Below are positions 25,110 to 36,309 of a stretch of DNA of 64,000 bases, piece by piece. The stretch comes from Diogma glabrata. Lineage: Eukaryota > Arthropoda > Insecta > Diptera > Cylindrotomidae. Location of the stretch: NCBI GenBank assembly GCA_963693315.1, contig OY856186.1, positions 281,226,346-281,290,345 of the forward strand, read 5' to 3'. Below the pieces are notes generated by a model that searched no databases, was not told the DNA's origin, and saw nothing but the letters and a program-made list of their open reading frames with translations. How positions within the stretch are numbered: the stretch's first letter is position 1; each line of letters opens with the position of its first letter. A program made the translations under genes and the position numbers.

Positions 25110-25340
25110 TAGAGTCCTTGCTATAGCCGTATGAGTTGACATGGGATTTCATATACCACTGGCAACAATAGTAAGCTAACACTGGCGAATGTGATCCGTT
25201 AGTAGATGAACTTTATTCAGTAAACGGCCGCACCAGAAATTTTAGTTATGGAATATTTCTTGGCAATGACACGCTATTGTTTGCTCGAAGTAATGCGCTT
25301 TAGTGTAGCTCTATATGCGGGCTTTAGTGCTTGAAAAAGT
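25110..25340 (+). repeat. dispersed repeat with a conserved reading frame, copy 2
   Basis: Homologous to 4790-5050. The aligned frame reads 'LVDELYSVNGRTRNFSYGIF' before a stop. The shared upstream block 'ATATACCACTGGCA' supports common ancestry. The function of the former protein is unknown. Confidence 0.5.
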
Positions 25341-25399
25341 CCGTACGTCACATTCTTCGTGATCAATAAATAAGTCACTAGGTAGCACTATTGTTTTGA

Positions 25400-25860
25400 T
25401 TATTGGCAAATCTATTTTAGTTTAGTTACTGATATTATTTACTAATGCTTGCAATTTTTCACTTATATTAGTACAGTAACTGAGCATGAAAAAAGACCCA
25501 AACTTCTGAATTCTTTGAACCTCCATCGATTTTCATGAAAATTGGGAACTAAACTCATCTTACTCTTAACTTCAAAGGTGACATAAGCCCGACTTGCACT
25601 TTTTATGTTTAAGGAGTAAAAAACCACCCCTACGTAAAAATATAGAAAAAATGTAGATTTACTCATTTTTCCAATTCCCTTCTTATTGATTTATGTAGAA
25701 TAAATCTTCTTTTATGTTCTCAAACATAGTTTAATATGTATTTCAACCTTGCACCTTTTAAAAACTACCTCTATGCCTTAGAGAAATAAAAAAGTAAACG
25801 ATGATATTCTAAAAATATTATTATGAGAAAATAACATTTGTTTTAAAGCTAGACATCACT
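25400..25860. other. non-coding stretch
   Basis: AT-rich sequence. The short frame on the minus strand at 25666-25463 has no recognisable motif. No repeats assigned. Confidence 0.35.
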
Positions 25861-26029
25861 AGTAGAGTTTCACGGTTTGGTTAACCGAAACTTAAAACGC
25901 TAGGATTTGAAACAAAAAACCATAACCGAAAACAAACTTACCAAACTGCGGTTTTGCGGTTTTGAAATTTTTTTTTCGAAAACACAATAAATATTACTTT
26001 TATTAATATTTTAATTAATACTGCCAATA

Positions 26030-26577
26030 ACGGCGAAGACTTTTCTTTTTTGGAAGATATCAGGGATGAAACAATTTTAGAAAGGAAAAATAATACAATA
26101 GTATGGATTTTACATAACGTGGATGCTATAGTAAAGTATTTTAAATGATTTACAATCTGAAATAATATCTTACAGCAAAACGTGCGTACAGTAATGAAGG
26201 TAGTTTGAATTTGGATGTGAGACTTCGATGCAATTCAATGTACCTAAAGCTACAAAAATTTGTTACGCTTATACGTAAAATCCAAAAGAGGGCTTTGAGA
26301 CATTTGAACACATCTGCTTACTGGAATAAATTTCAAATTAATGAAGATTTATGTGATTGGCGCATTGAAAAGAATTGTTATTATTTAAAAAAACTAGCCA
26401 AAGAACTATAATTTTGCAGAAGTTGTATGATGCAATTCTAATGATTCGCCCACCATCATCCGAACCTAAGCGGGTATTTTCCGTTCTATCCAATTTTAGT
26501 CGAAAAGTTAGAACTCGGTTAAATAGTTTGGAATTTTTGAAATTCCACCGAATTAATAATAATAACTCGTAAATACG
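26030..26577 (+). pseudogene. hAT transposase remnant with C-terminal dimerisation motif
   Basis: The plus strand, in two or three frames, carries 'RLRCNSMYLKLQKFVTLIRK' at about 26219-26278, corresponding to the 'RWNSTY' region of hAT transposases. About 150 bases on come 'RPPSSEPKRVFSVLSNFSRK' and 'RTRLNSLEFL' at about 26447-26540, the typical hAT dimerisation stretch. An in-frame stop and shifts break the chain, and the N-terminal half with the BED finger and first catalytic Asp is missing or unrecognisable. A terminus-like 'GGTTTGGTTAACCG' lies upstream at about 25878. Confidence 0.7.
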
Positions 26578-26639
26578 TTTTAAATTTTTCAAAGGTTCTC
26601 AAGTTTACAATATATTCAATACTGTTTTTCCATATGGCA

Positions 26640-27450
26640 TCATGGCAATGAAGTAAAACTGAACTTTTGTTTTTTATCTTTGTAAATAACACGGTTCAAA
26701 AATCGGAGCAGATTGCGTGTAATATTTTCATTAACATTACTCAAAAAGTCACTTGCAGGATACTCATGTGTGCGCCATACAGTATTTCTAATTTTCCTAC
26801 GTATCAATTCCGAAGCCGAATCGATAAGCCACTCTTCATCTTCGTCAATAGTAATTGGTCTACTCTTATACCACGTATCTGTAAGAATTTCGTATAATTT
26901 ATTTGAGAAGCATACGGACGTCACGCACGCTAGTAATGCGCCTCAATTTTTCTCTGCATACATTGTCTTGAAATGGAGTAAGTAATGTTACCAAGTTTGG
27001 TAAAAAATCTGAAGATTCCACATGGAAAATCGTCTTTCTTCGCTGAGAAGTACTTCTTTTCTCTGTTTGCCTATTACCTTCCTCTCCACAGATGAGACAA
27101 TTTTTCCCCAAACAAAGGTACTAAAGTCATCTGCTCCAGCACTGTTGCTTAAACTAGATCTTCTCAATTTTCTTTTCACTGGGACTTGGTGTGTATTTTA
27201 CATCTGCTTTTCTTTTAGCTGCTTCCACATTATGTTTATGGACGTAATCACTTCTACACAAGCGATGAACAGACACTGTATTGGATAGGTCTAGTTTTGA
27301 AAACAAATCATCAAACCTTTAAATTGATATTTCAGTCTTTTTACCATTTTCACTAACTATTACAAGTTTTTCAGTAGTTTTAAAGGAGCACATGCCACAA
27401 AAATTGTTCCTTTGTTTTATTTTGTTAGTTTGAAAGTGAATTTACAGGCT
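26640..27450 (-). pseudogene. N-terminal fragment of a multi-copy Cys/His-rich ORF family
   Basis: The minus strand, read across two frames, gives 'FDDLFSKLDLSNTVSVHRLC' followed by 'RSDYVHK' near 27310-27230. 'CLICGEE' follows near 27095 and 'EWLIDSASELIRRKIRNTVW' near 26840-26780. This order recalls the N-terminal half of uncharacterised multi-copy arthropod proteins whose C-terminal half carries a 'GCDT' motif and a Cys-rich tail, such as the fragment at 39143-39900. The frame changes at about 27170 and 26905, so it is broken. The link between the two fragments is from recollection of the family layout and is tentative. Confidence 0.45.
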
Positions 27451-27539
27451 ACTTGATATTTTAAGATTTTATAAAATGGAAAGAAAAATTACTAATATTA
27501 CAATCTAAACAAGTTTTCTGCATAGGATCTTGATGAATT

Positions 27540-28760
27540 TTGGAAAATGATACAGGTTCACTTGAAAATGGAAGATCTGGATTCATTTCAAATTTGGACA
27601 AAATGGCGGGGGGTCTCCCGAACACCTCTAAGTTTAAATCGTTTCAATTAGTGTGAGAAGATAATTTTCATCTTTTGGAACACATTGATCAAAAAGGGTG
27701 GGGGGGGGGGGGTCTACCATAAAAATGCTGACTTTTTACACTTTGTTTTTTAAGTTTGTTGGGAGCATACAGACTTCATTCATCAATCAATTTTAATGAC
27801 ACTTTGAAAAAAGATGGAGACTTAAGTAACAAAGAACTGATTAGTTTTTAGACAATATTGGAATAAGTGGTGAGGTCCTCCCGAACACCTGTTTAATGTG
27901 TCATACTTTTTTCAATGTTTGTTGGGAGCACACAGCATTCGTTCGTGAACGAATTTTGATGACACTTTGGAAAAAGATGCAAACATGTATGGCAAGGAAC
28001 TGATTAGTTTTTGAGCGATAGTGAACAAAGTGGTAGGGGGTGTCCCATATACCTGTTTATTTAAAAGCTCAATAACATCTGTACCTGATAATCAAATTGG
28101 ATGAAACTTGGTACATAAGCATTTAGTATGGTTTTAGTATGGTTTAGTATGGTTTTAATTGTTGGCAGTTTTTTCAGTATCTTTATGCACACTACAGCCT
28201 ACAATAATGAAGTGATTATGATGAAACTTATGGAAAAGGTTCCACTTAGTGTGAGAAAATAATTATCATCTTTTGGAACACATTGATCAAAGTGGTGGGG
28301 GGTCTACCATACAACTGCTGACTTTTCACACTTTCTTTTTAAAGTTTGTTGAGAGCATACAGATTTCATTTATTAATCAATTTTAAAGGCACTTTGAAAA
28401 AAGATAAAGACCTAAATGACAAAGAATTGATTAGTTTTTGGACAATATTGGGATAAGTGGTGGGGTCCTCCCGAACACCTGTTTATTGTTTCAATGTTTG
28501 TTGGAAGCATACAACATTCGTTCGTTAAGTAATTTTGATTACACTTTGCAAAAATGCATGGCAAGGAACTGATTAGTTTTTTTAGCGATAGTGAACAAAG
28601 TGGTAGGGGGTCCTCCAAGCACCTGTTATTTTGGAAGCTCAATAACTTTTGTACCTGATAGTCGAATTGGATGAAATTTGGTGCATACACATTTAGTACG
28701 GTTCACAACAGTTCTGCATCCTTACTTCTGCTTTGACACTTCCGATAAAATTTTTTTTAC
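27540..28760. repeat. imperfect direct duplication, about 0.5-0.6-kb unit
   Basis: About 27650-28100 and 28250-28690 are diverged direct copies sharing 'TTTTGGAACACATTGATCAA', 'GGGGGGTCTACCAT', 'GGTCCTCCCGAACACCTGTT' and 'CAAGGAACTGATTAGTTTTT'. The 'GGGGTCTCCCGAACACCT' motif also appears alone near 27610 and in altered form near 49755. A 13-base G run sits at 27700-27712. No open frame is present. The family is unidentified. Confidence 0.75.
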
Positions 28761-28990
28761 TTTTTCTCGTACAACAGAATTTATGTTTGTTGGGATACTA
28801 CTGCTTTCTTTAATATTTTTATTATTAGAACTATGAAGTCCATAATATTGGGTAGCTTTTAATTAAAGTATTTGATAGATATTAGCTCATTATACATCCA
28901 AAACACTATGTTTCCAGAGCTGTGGTGAAGTCAGCCTATGCATCAGCGTCGCAATACTTTTTTTAAATTTGAGTTGCTCACCGTTTTTGT
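28690..28990 (+). repeat. dispersed repeat (second copy at 56460-56830)
   Basis: Shared blocks in the same order include 'ACAGAATTTAT(G/A)T(T/C)TGTT', 'AAGTATTTGAT(A/G)G' and 'GAAGTCAGCCTA(T/C)GCATCA'. Non-coding. Confidence 0.6.
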
Positions 28991-29560
28991 ATCGTAACTC
29001 GCTTAGTTTTAAAGGACACGAATTAAACTAGTACTTATTGCTAAGCATTATAAAAATATTTTAGAAGCTTTCTCCGAAAAATTCAGCGCTTTCCATTTTT
29101 TAACGTTGAATACTTTGAACCAAGTTGTTAAAAAAACATAGTTCTCTTTAATGAGGTATAACTTCCTTCGCCTTGGACTTACAAAACTCATACCAAAACC
29201 AATCTCTTTTTCGTTTTAAACTTGATTTTGGTCATTTTACCTTTTTTGATGGAACACTAAGTTTTTGAGCTATGTGTGAAACACCGTCAAAAAAGGGGAG
29301 GCATCTACCCCCAGGGAAAAAGCGCAAATCATCGCTATGTCACCTTTGATTTTTTAGTTATCCTTTAACTATTCAGCAAATTTAAAGTTAATTGGTTAAT
29401 TGGTTAATTGGTCCACTACAGTTAGAAAACATTCGATTAATTAAATCACTAGAATTTGAAATTGTCGGAATTTTGTTCGAAAAGTGCCTGGTTGCAAATA
29501 AATGATTGTGGGAGCAACTGATAATTTGTAATAATATGTATATATAAAAGTGATTATTGG
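28990..29560. other. non-coding stretch
   Basis: No coding frame. A tandem 'TTAATTGG' triplication is at about 29388-29412. Otherwise nothing assignable. Confidence 0.4.
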
Positions 29561-29565
29561 CTTAA

Positions 29566-30303
29566 GGGGGGAGGGTAAGATTAATTCGTACGAAATAAGG
29601 GATGCTTTTGTGAATTTTTTGTGACGACACAGTTAAAATCTCTTTATTAAAACCAATAGTGCATTAAAGTATGACATTTGAAGAATATTGTATAAAATTT
29701 TCAGGAAGAAATATTAAAAAACACGGCAATGGCAGCAATTATTCGGACGTGTCTCGGAAAAAAGTAGAATTGCAGTGCCCCTCATAACTTGGTGCTGGAT
29801 CATCCGAAATCAAAAAATCAAAATTCATTCGTTACATAATAATTTTTTCCCAGGTGACTCTGGGAGGGTTTTTCGAGATTTTAATTTTTCACTTTTTTGG
29901 AACACTTTGAAGGGAAAAACGCGATTTTTTGCGAAAAAATCGGCTAATTTGCTATTGTAAAATAAAAATTATTAACAAACTTTGCAAAAATTCTCCAGCG
30001 TTACCTTGTAAATTATGTACAGAAATAGTGTTCAAAATTTCAAAAGTATTGGTGCAGTAGTTTTGAAGTTATGAGGGGCATCGACTTTGAAAACGTGAGT
30101 TGTGGGGAAAACGCTTTAAAGTTTTGAACACTAAAAAATCTGGTATAAAACGTTTTTAAGCAAATTTAAAAATACTCGTAACTTCGTCAATTTTGCTCCA
30201 ATCGACTTGAGTCTTTGACACAATACTCTTAAAATATTATGTATTCAATAAAAAAAACTACAAAATTGCATAAAAAAAATTTTAGTACCTTACCCCCCCT
30301 CCC
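29566..30303. mobile_element. 738-bp TTAA-flanked non-autonomous element
   Basis: The left side is TTAA (29562-29565) followed by GGGGGGAGGGTAAGA. The right side, read inward, is TTAA (30304-30307) followed by GGGAGGGGGGGTAAGG. G-rich inverted ends between TTAA copies fit piggyBac-like or Kolobok-like MITEs. Inside, 'TGCCCCTCATAACTT' (about 29776) and its complement (about 30065) form a second inverted pair. No transposase frame is present. Confidence 0.7.
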
Positions 30304-30384
30304 TTAACTGCCAAATTACATTACATATACTGATTTTATAAATTTTTTAAATGTTATTAGTTGTGAAACCATAACATAATTGCA

Positions 30385-30480
30385 CTACCCGGTTAACCGA
30401 GTTGATACCCGGTTATTCGAATATTAAAATTTTGCCAAAATTACCCAGTTAACCGGTTAACCGAAAACCGGTTTGCCATT
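30385..30480. mobile_element. hAT-style terminus
   Basis: Read inward from the right, the segment begins 'GGAATGGCAAACCGGTTTTC', then repeats 'GGTTAACCGG'. This is a hAT-terminus style and is similar to 'GGTTTGGTTAACCG' at about 25878. The two could be right and left ends of one decayed element spanning the hAT remnant at 26030-26577. The flanks do not show an obvious 8-base match. Confidence 0.4.
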
Positions 30481-32930
30481 CCTAATTGTGACGGCCGGCA
30501 GACAGACATACAGGTAAAAGTATTTCTCGAACATTGGCTAAAATTGCTTTTTGTAATAATGTATCATAAAATTTTTCATCAGCGCTATTCACTATAAGAG
30601 ACTTGAATTTATTTCATTCATTACAACTTTTTTTTGCTAGACAATCGGCATAAATTGCAAAAAACAAAGTTTTTGCTTCAAAAATAGTAATATTATTAAT
30701 TTTTTAAGCGTATCAAATTAAGTAGAAAATTATTTCTTCCCTTCTTATTGATATCCATTACAAGCCCAATTTTATTATTTTTAATATCTCCAACAAACGT
30801 ATTTCCATTTCTCATTCCCTTTTCACAATCATCGTCCCTTAATTCCAATCTCATAAATAGAAAAAAATAAATAAAAGTTCTACAAAGTTTAAAACAAATT
30901 GTTTTTGACATATTTCAAAATTGTTTTGTTTCAAAATAGGAAAAAAAATTGCTTAAGTGTCCTGAAAATGACTTTTAATTATTGGCAAACAAAACCAATT
31001 TATATATTCAAAATGATTTAATGAAATTTGTAGAAAAATCAATTTTTCAGAAATATTGAAACTTAATTTTAATTAGATTTTTTGGTTTAAACATTTTAGT
31101 TTTAATTTTGAAAGGAAAGGAATCTATAACTTTGTTTAAACAAGTTAAACTGTCTAAAGCTTGAGTTGTGCTTGTTACGCTTTGTCGACTACGTATACAA
31201 GAATGAGTACATATGAGTTAAGAAATATTTTTAAAACACAAAATCGTGGATCTACATTTAATATTTTCTAATTTCTATTTTTCTTTTTTCAGGTAAGTCA
31301 TCTACGAGACTTTTCGAAAATAATTAAAAGATTTAGGTAAAGTATAACTAATTATTAAGTTTATTCAATTATAAGCTCATTGAATCATTATTTTAAGCAA
31401 GTTAATTTGAAGCAAGTTAATGAACTCAGAAATAAAGTTTGATCAAAATTGCAAGGATTTTGAATTACATACACATGTTAAAAGTGTGGTTTGTTAATTT
31501 TCTTACTTAAACAGTTAACGAAAAAGATTCCTCTCAAGTTTTATTATATCTGCAGATCCTTTTTCCAAAAACAAGAAGTTAGATTTAAAAAAAAACAAGA
31601 ATTAGATTTACTTCAATTTTATGACACAAGCTAATTTTTAGGTAGATTTATTATAAAAATTTACCTATTGCCATCAAAGTTGTCTCGTAATTTTGGTTTC
31701 GTATAACTATGTGAAAAATTATAAAATAGTATATTTTTCAACGATGCCGAAAACAACATATTTTGAAGCGAGAGGACAGTTTATCAGCCAAGGCGATAGC
31801 CGAGGTTGGTAATGGTCGCGAGATTCAAAATATGATTTTCGGCGAGTAGAAAACTGTACTTTTTCTACTACTTTTTTTAAAATTATTGTAATTATTAAGC
31901 ATTTTTGTTTATAATTACATACAATTCTATTTTTAAAACATATAAACATCCAAACAAAATCTTTATATTTATATTTATATTTCTGCTATTAAAATATAGA
32001 TGACTCAATATGAATAAATTATACAATTTCTATGTCATAAAAAACCGTATTTAGTTACAAGCCTGGTTGTCTTTTCATTCAAAAAAGTCGTCAACTTTAT
32101 ACATATACATATTTTCAAATAGACACTAGAAAATTCTATATTTTTATTCTATTTGGTCTATAAAATCCCTAAAATTATTAAATAACACATCTTTAAAGGT
32201 TTATTGTTTTTTGCATTTCGCGTCTAGTAGGCTTATAACTAAAAAAGGTTTTGTAATAAACAAAATTAAGTTTAAAGTTTTTATTATGATTTCTAAAATA
32301 AAGACAACAGTTTTGATTTAGTTTTTGTATGAGGATGACGTTACGTAAATTCCTGATATATTTTAAAACAACGTAAATAAATATTTTTTTTCGTTTTTCT
32401 TAAATAAATAGGTGAAAGAATTTTTTTTTTAAATATCTTAACACAAATTGTTTGTTACCAAACTATTTTAAAAGAATATTATAAATCTTATATAGCTAAC
32501 TATTATAATTTTTACATTTTTAATGTAAACTGTCCGTAAATAATTCTAAAATTAATTAACGTCATCTTCCCAAGAGAGACAAGAGACAAATTAACACTAA
32601 CAAAATTATTTCATTCAATCAAATAACGTGAATCAATTGATTGTCTTAACGGGTGTTCTATGATGATTTATTCTAGTTAAGAGATTAGAAAATAGATGGC
32701 TTTTAATAAATTACTTCCGTCACTAGGTACGAAAGTAATTTGTATAGGTTTTTTTTATCACTGGTGACGAAAAAGAAATTTTCGGTGCAATGAACAAACA
32801 TCGAAAGTAGATATTTTAAGTTGGGTAGTAGAAAAATATGATTTTTTGCCTCGACCATAAACTTATGAATTTTGTAGGAAAATAGGGGAGGCTGAGAAAA
32901 AACGGAAAAGTATAATTTTGTTAGATTTTT
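30480..32930. other. AT-rich non-coding stretch with one hairpin
   Basis: No gene recognised. Short frames on the minus strand at 30911-30696 and 31949-31719 lack motifs. The second overlaps the hairpin at 31745-31850. Confidence 0.4.
31745..31850. repeat. hairpin / small foldback
   Basis: Arms 'CCGAAAACAACATATTTTGA' and 'TTCAAAATATGATTTTCGG' are inverted. The local stretch is richer in G and C than its surroundings, with an inner 'GGCGATAGCC'. The shape is that of a short MITE or a structured transcript region. Confidence 0.55.
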
Positions 32931-32944
32931 TTATTTTTTAGATT

Positions 32945-33180
32945 TAGATTTTTTTATAAAAATATGTTTAAAATTACTGGAGTACTTTTAACCCTTATTT
33001 TAAGAGTTAAAAGTTTGAAATCGAGATTTCGAGAAATATGGCACGACTTTTTTTCAATTTTTTTTGTTTCTTCTTTCTTTTGTCTACTTTGAATTAATTT
33101 TTGTTTTGTAATGGGCATCGACCAGGAACTAGTCCTTTGAGACATTTTTGCCAGTATTTTCCTAATTTTTGTTACTTTAT
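32945..33180 (-). repeat. dispersed repeat (inverse copy at 36640-36800)
   Basis: The minus strand includes 'GGACTAGTTCCTGGTC', then a block ending 'CTCGAAAT(C/T)TCGATTT(C/T)AAACTT'. The same order occurs on the plus strand at 36640-36800. A 63-codon minus frame covers copy 1 but is not open in copy 2. I do not recognise a protein. Confidence 0.55.
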
Positions 33181-33194
33181 TATAAAATTTTGAA

Positions 33195-33490
33195 AAATAA
33201 TAGCGGCTTCAGGGTTGATATCACCATTGTTTTTTACTTTGTCTCCGTAGTTTTATAGTTTCATTATTTTTCAACATAAAACGATGGTTTTGGGTTACTG
33301 TTCTTAAAAACTATAGAAATATTTTTAAAAATTGGTAAAGAGTTTTTAAAAAATTTCTATAATATCCAACAGTAAGAAAATTATAGGAGAAAATATAAAA
33401 CAGCTTAAATATCAACCATCCAACGCGAATTAATTTTTAATTTCCTAATTTTATGTGACAAATTATCAAAAATTTAAATTTAATTATTTT
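33195..33490. repeat. MITE-like segment related to 58848-59180
   Basis: 'GGGTTGATATCACC' at about 33213 and 'AATATCAACCATCCAACGCG' at about 33408 are followed by 'CAAATTATCAAAAATTTAAA'. They match the inward-reading ends of the element at 58848-59180. It is probably a decayed or partial copy. Confidence 0.45.
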
Positions 33491-33829
33491 CTATGATTAA
33501 AAAAAAATCGTTTTATCAAAAAATCGTTTGCAATTCAATAAATATATTTTTTTTTAACATCAACAACTCTTCATTTTATATTGCTTGAACGCTCAAGAAA
33601 ATGTTTAAGTAATTTTATCTTTTTGAGAGCTAAATATTATTGATAAAAGTTAAAACTTAACTGCTTTTATAGTTCGATGTGATTTTACTCATCGGCTTCT
33701 AAGAAAGAAAAAAAGAATTTCTATCTATCTCTGTCATGTGGCTTCCATCTTTCATGCAGCAAAAAATTTTCAATCATACATTGCAATTCTACCGTGGTAT
33801 AAATAAAATAAATAAAACAGATAGAGAAA

Positions 33830-34290
33830 AACCATCTAAATACTACCAAACAAAAGAAACATAAGGTGCTTCAAAATTTAATCAATTATTGACATTGCAA
33901 ATATTTATACAGTCAAAACTCATAATATGAAGAACCCTATTATCAATTCAGCATCAACGCTTCTACGCATGATCAATTTACTTTATTATGGTTTTTATTT
34001 AAAACATGAAAAACTATACTCCTTTTTTTATAAAAAGAAAAGTAAGAAAAACAACTGATTATATACAAACATAAAAGAACTAATTAAGTGATTTGAGGGG
34101 AAAATAACATTTGACGTTGTATACAAAAATACGATTTATGGATACAGTGGAACGCTGTATACGATCAGATAATATTTTGAAATGGTCTTAAGTTGTTTAA
34201 TATTAGGTAATTAAGGTACGATTAACGTGTTGACTGTTTGTTTTTATATTTTAAGTGATGAATAGATTTTTGTTTGTCATTACCTAACAG
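33830..34290 (+). repeat. dispersed repeat (direct copy at about 55490-55950)
   Basis: Common blocks in the same order: 'CTTCAAAATT(T/C)AATCAATTATT', 'GTATACG(A/G)TCAGATA' and 'GACTGTTTGTTTT'. The second copy contains an extra AAAT microsatellite. No coding frame. Confidence 0.6.
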
Positions 34291-34399
34291 CTTTTGGTTA
34301 AAAGAAAATGAAATTGCAAAATTGTAAGCAAACAAAATATCAATCAACAATCCCCTAAATTTTATTTATTACTACGGCTTGAAACAAAAATACGTACCT

Positions 34400-34600
34400 C
34401 CATATTTTTGGCATTTCTCGACGTTTTAGGAGGTACTGATTCTAAAAAGCAAACAAAATGTATGTCTGTCTGCCGGCTAGCCGGCCAGCCGTCACAACCG
34501 TCGCTACAGAGAAAATCGCTAAAGAGATTTCAAAAACTTAAAGAACGATGTGCTCGTTAACTATACCGGAAGTATATCAATCTACTTAAAAAGAACAGCA
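34400..34600 (+). repeat. dispersed repeat (direct copy at 53094-53330)
   Basis: Shared blocks include 'CGATGTTTTAGGA'-like, 'CTGTCTG..GCCGGCTG(T)CACAACCG' and 'TA(T)ACCGGAAGT'. The 53-kb copy is interrupted upstream by the Foldback element at 49944-53084. A partial relative is at about 30485. Confidence 0.6.
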
Positions 34601-34694
34601 TTAAATAGCAGAACTATTGGTTTATGTATTTGACATTAAAAAAAAATTCAATATCTGAACAACATTTATATCTAAAGAAGTTTTACTTTTTTTT

Positions 34695-36300
34695 AATTCA
34701 ATGTTAGGCATGCTTAATGTTTACCATTATAGATTAACGTCTCTGAATATTCGAAGATACCATGCTAACTAGGGAACTAGTTAGCATGGTATCTATTTTG
34801 TTTTTGAGGAATTTATTAACGTTTATCTTAATGTTTTGAGGATTAAAATTATCAGGGAAAACCCACGAAGGTAAGGCATTCCAGAAATGTGAGACTCTGT
34901 TAAATTCGATGTTTATTCAATGTTAGGCATGCTAAGTGTTAACCATTATAGATTAACGTCTCTGAATATTCGAAGATACCATGCTAACTAGGGAACTAGG
35001 GCTCGAGACTATTTATCAATTTTCTTTGAGCAATTTATTAACGTTGATCTTAAAGTTTTGAGGATTAAAATTATCAGAAAAAACCCACGAAGGTAAGGCA
35101 TTCCAGAAATGTGAAAGCCTGTTAAAAAAAATTGCGTTGAAAAGCGACAGTTCTACATCTTGTCACTCGAACCGTATTAGGATGGACTGCTACTGATGCT
35201 CTGGTAAAACGCTCGAGGTTTGCTGGTTCAGGCTAAACCGATTTGATCTCCGCAGACGCCCGTTCGTCCATAATATACTTGTAAAGAACCGTCAAATCAG
35301 CGACGCCTTTTCTATGTTGCAAGGAATCAAGTTCGTTAGTAAGATTTAAGTAACCAATCAATTTAACAGGTCTCCGTTGTATAGGATCAAGACATTTTAA
35401 ACTACTTAAATGGGCTCTACCGCTATATGTGAGAACAATATTCCATGTAGGGACGAATAAATGACATATATTAAAAGAATTTGCTCGCTATTAAAACCCG
35501 TTCTTAGCTAAGCTAAAAATATGAGAATTCCATTTCATATTATTTTCAATCTCAACTCCTAGCAGTTTAACAGATTTTTTCTCTTCAAGATCATTTGAAT
35601 CAAACTTTAATAAAAACGGATTAGGTGTTGATAATCTAGGAACATGGCAAACTTGAGTTTTACTTGTGTTGAATTCAACACTGTTAGCAACTCCTCAATC
35701 TAAGATTGTTTTTAAATCAATATTTAATGATCTAACTTGATCTAGCTACATTGATGGTGCATAAAAATTTGGCATTTCGTGAGACGCATGACGTGTGCTA
35801 TCATCAGCAAAACTATGGATGGGACTAACTGTTGAATCTAGCAAGTCATTGATATAGAGAAGAAAAGGCGTAGCTGATAAAGCGGAACCTTGTTGAACAC
35901 CAGCATTAGTTGAAAAGGTGTTTGATGAGACACCTTCAACATTAACTCAAAAATTACGCTCAGATATAAAGCTCTGTAACCAAGAAATATGTTGCTAAAC
36001 TAAGCCGTAGCATCTTAATTTGCAAATACAATTGTTATGCCATACTTTGTCAAATGCTTTGGCAATATCAAGGGCAACGCCGAAAGTCTCACCATGGTTT
36101 TCCAGATATGCGTGTTCCAGATATGCATGAAAAAAGAAAGTAAATCCTCCGTCGCTCTTCTTTTACGAAATCCGTATTGTCTTTCATTAAGTAATTTTGA
36201 CGACTCTAAAAAGCTCATAATATTAAAATTAATATATTTCTCATATACTTTTGAAACAACCAACAAAATTGATATAGGTCTAGTTTCTTGGAAATGTAAG
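34695..36300 (-). pseudogene. LINE RT remnant, same family as 7.3-11 kb, 3' end duplicated
   Basis: The minus strand carries RT fragments across frames. 'NERQYGFRKRRATEDLLSFF' is near 36200-36130, a 'SFADDST'-type box near 35800, 'SLQHRKGVADLTVLYKY'-like residues near 35330-35270, and the tail 'NRVSHFWNALPSWVFPDNF' near 34905-34850. These align in order with the LINE at 7448-8999. It is 5'-truncated near 36300 and has many stops. The last 220 bases, including the tail and the 3'-UTR block 'GAATATTCGAAGATACCATG', occur twice (34695-34915 and 34916-35140). Related 3'-UTR sequence in the other copy lies at about 7360-7385. Confidence 0.82.
34756..34793. repeat. perfect 16-bp-arm hairpin in the LINE 3' region
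   Basis: GATACCATGCTAACTA is followed, after six bases, by its exact reverse complement. It lies at the junction of the duplicated LINE 3' ends and is absent from the second unit, which reads on into different sequence. Confidence 0.8.
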
Positions 36301-36309
36301 CTTAATTAG

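Noticed and set aside
25870..30480. Complete hAT element between GGTTAACCG-bearing ends
   Set aside because: The two ends differ in their first bases and flanks do not show a matching 8-bp duplication, so only the fragments were annotated.
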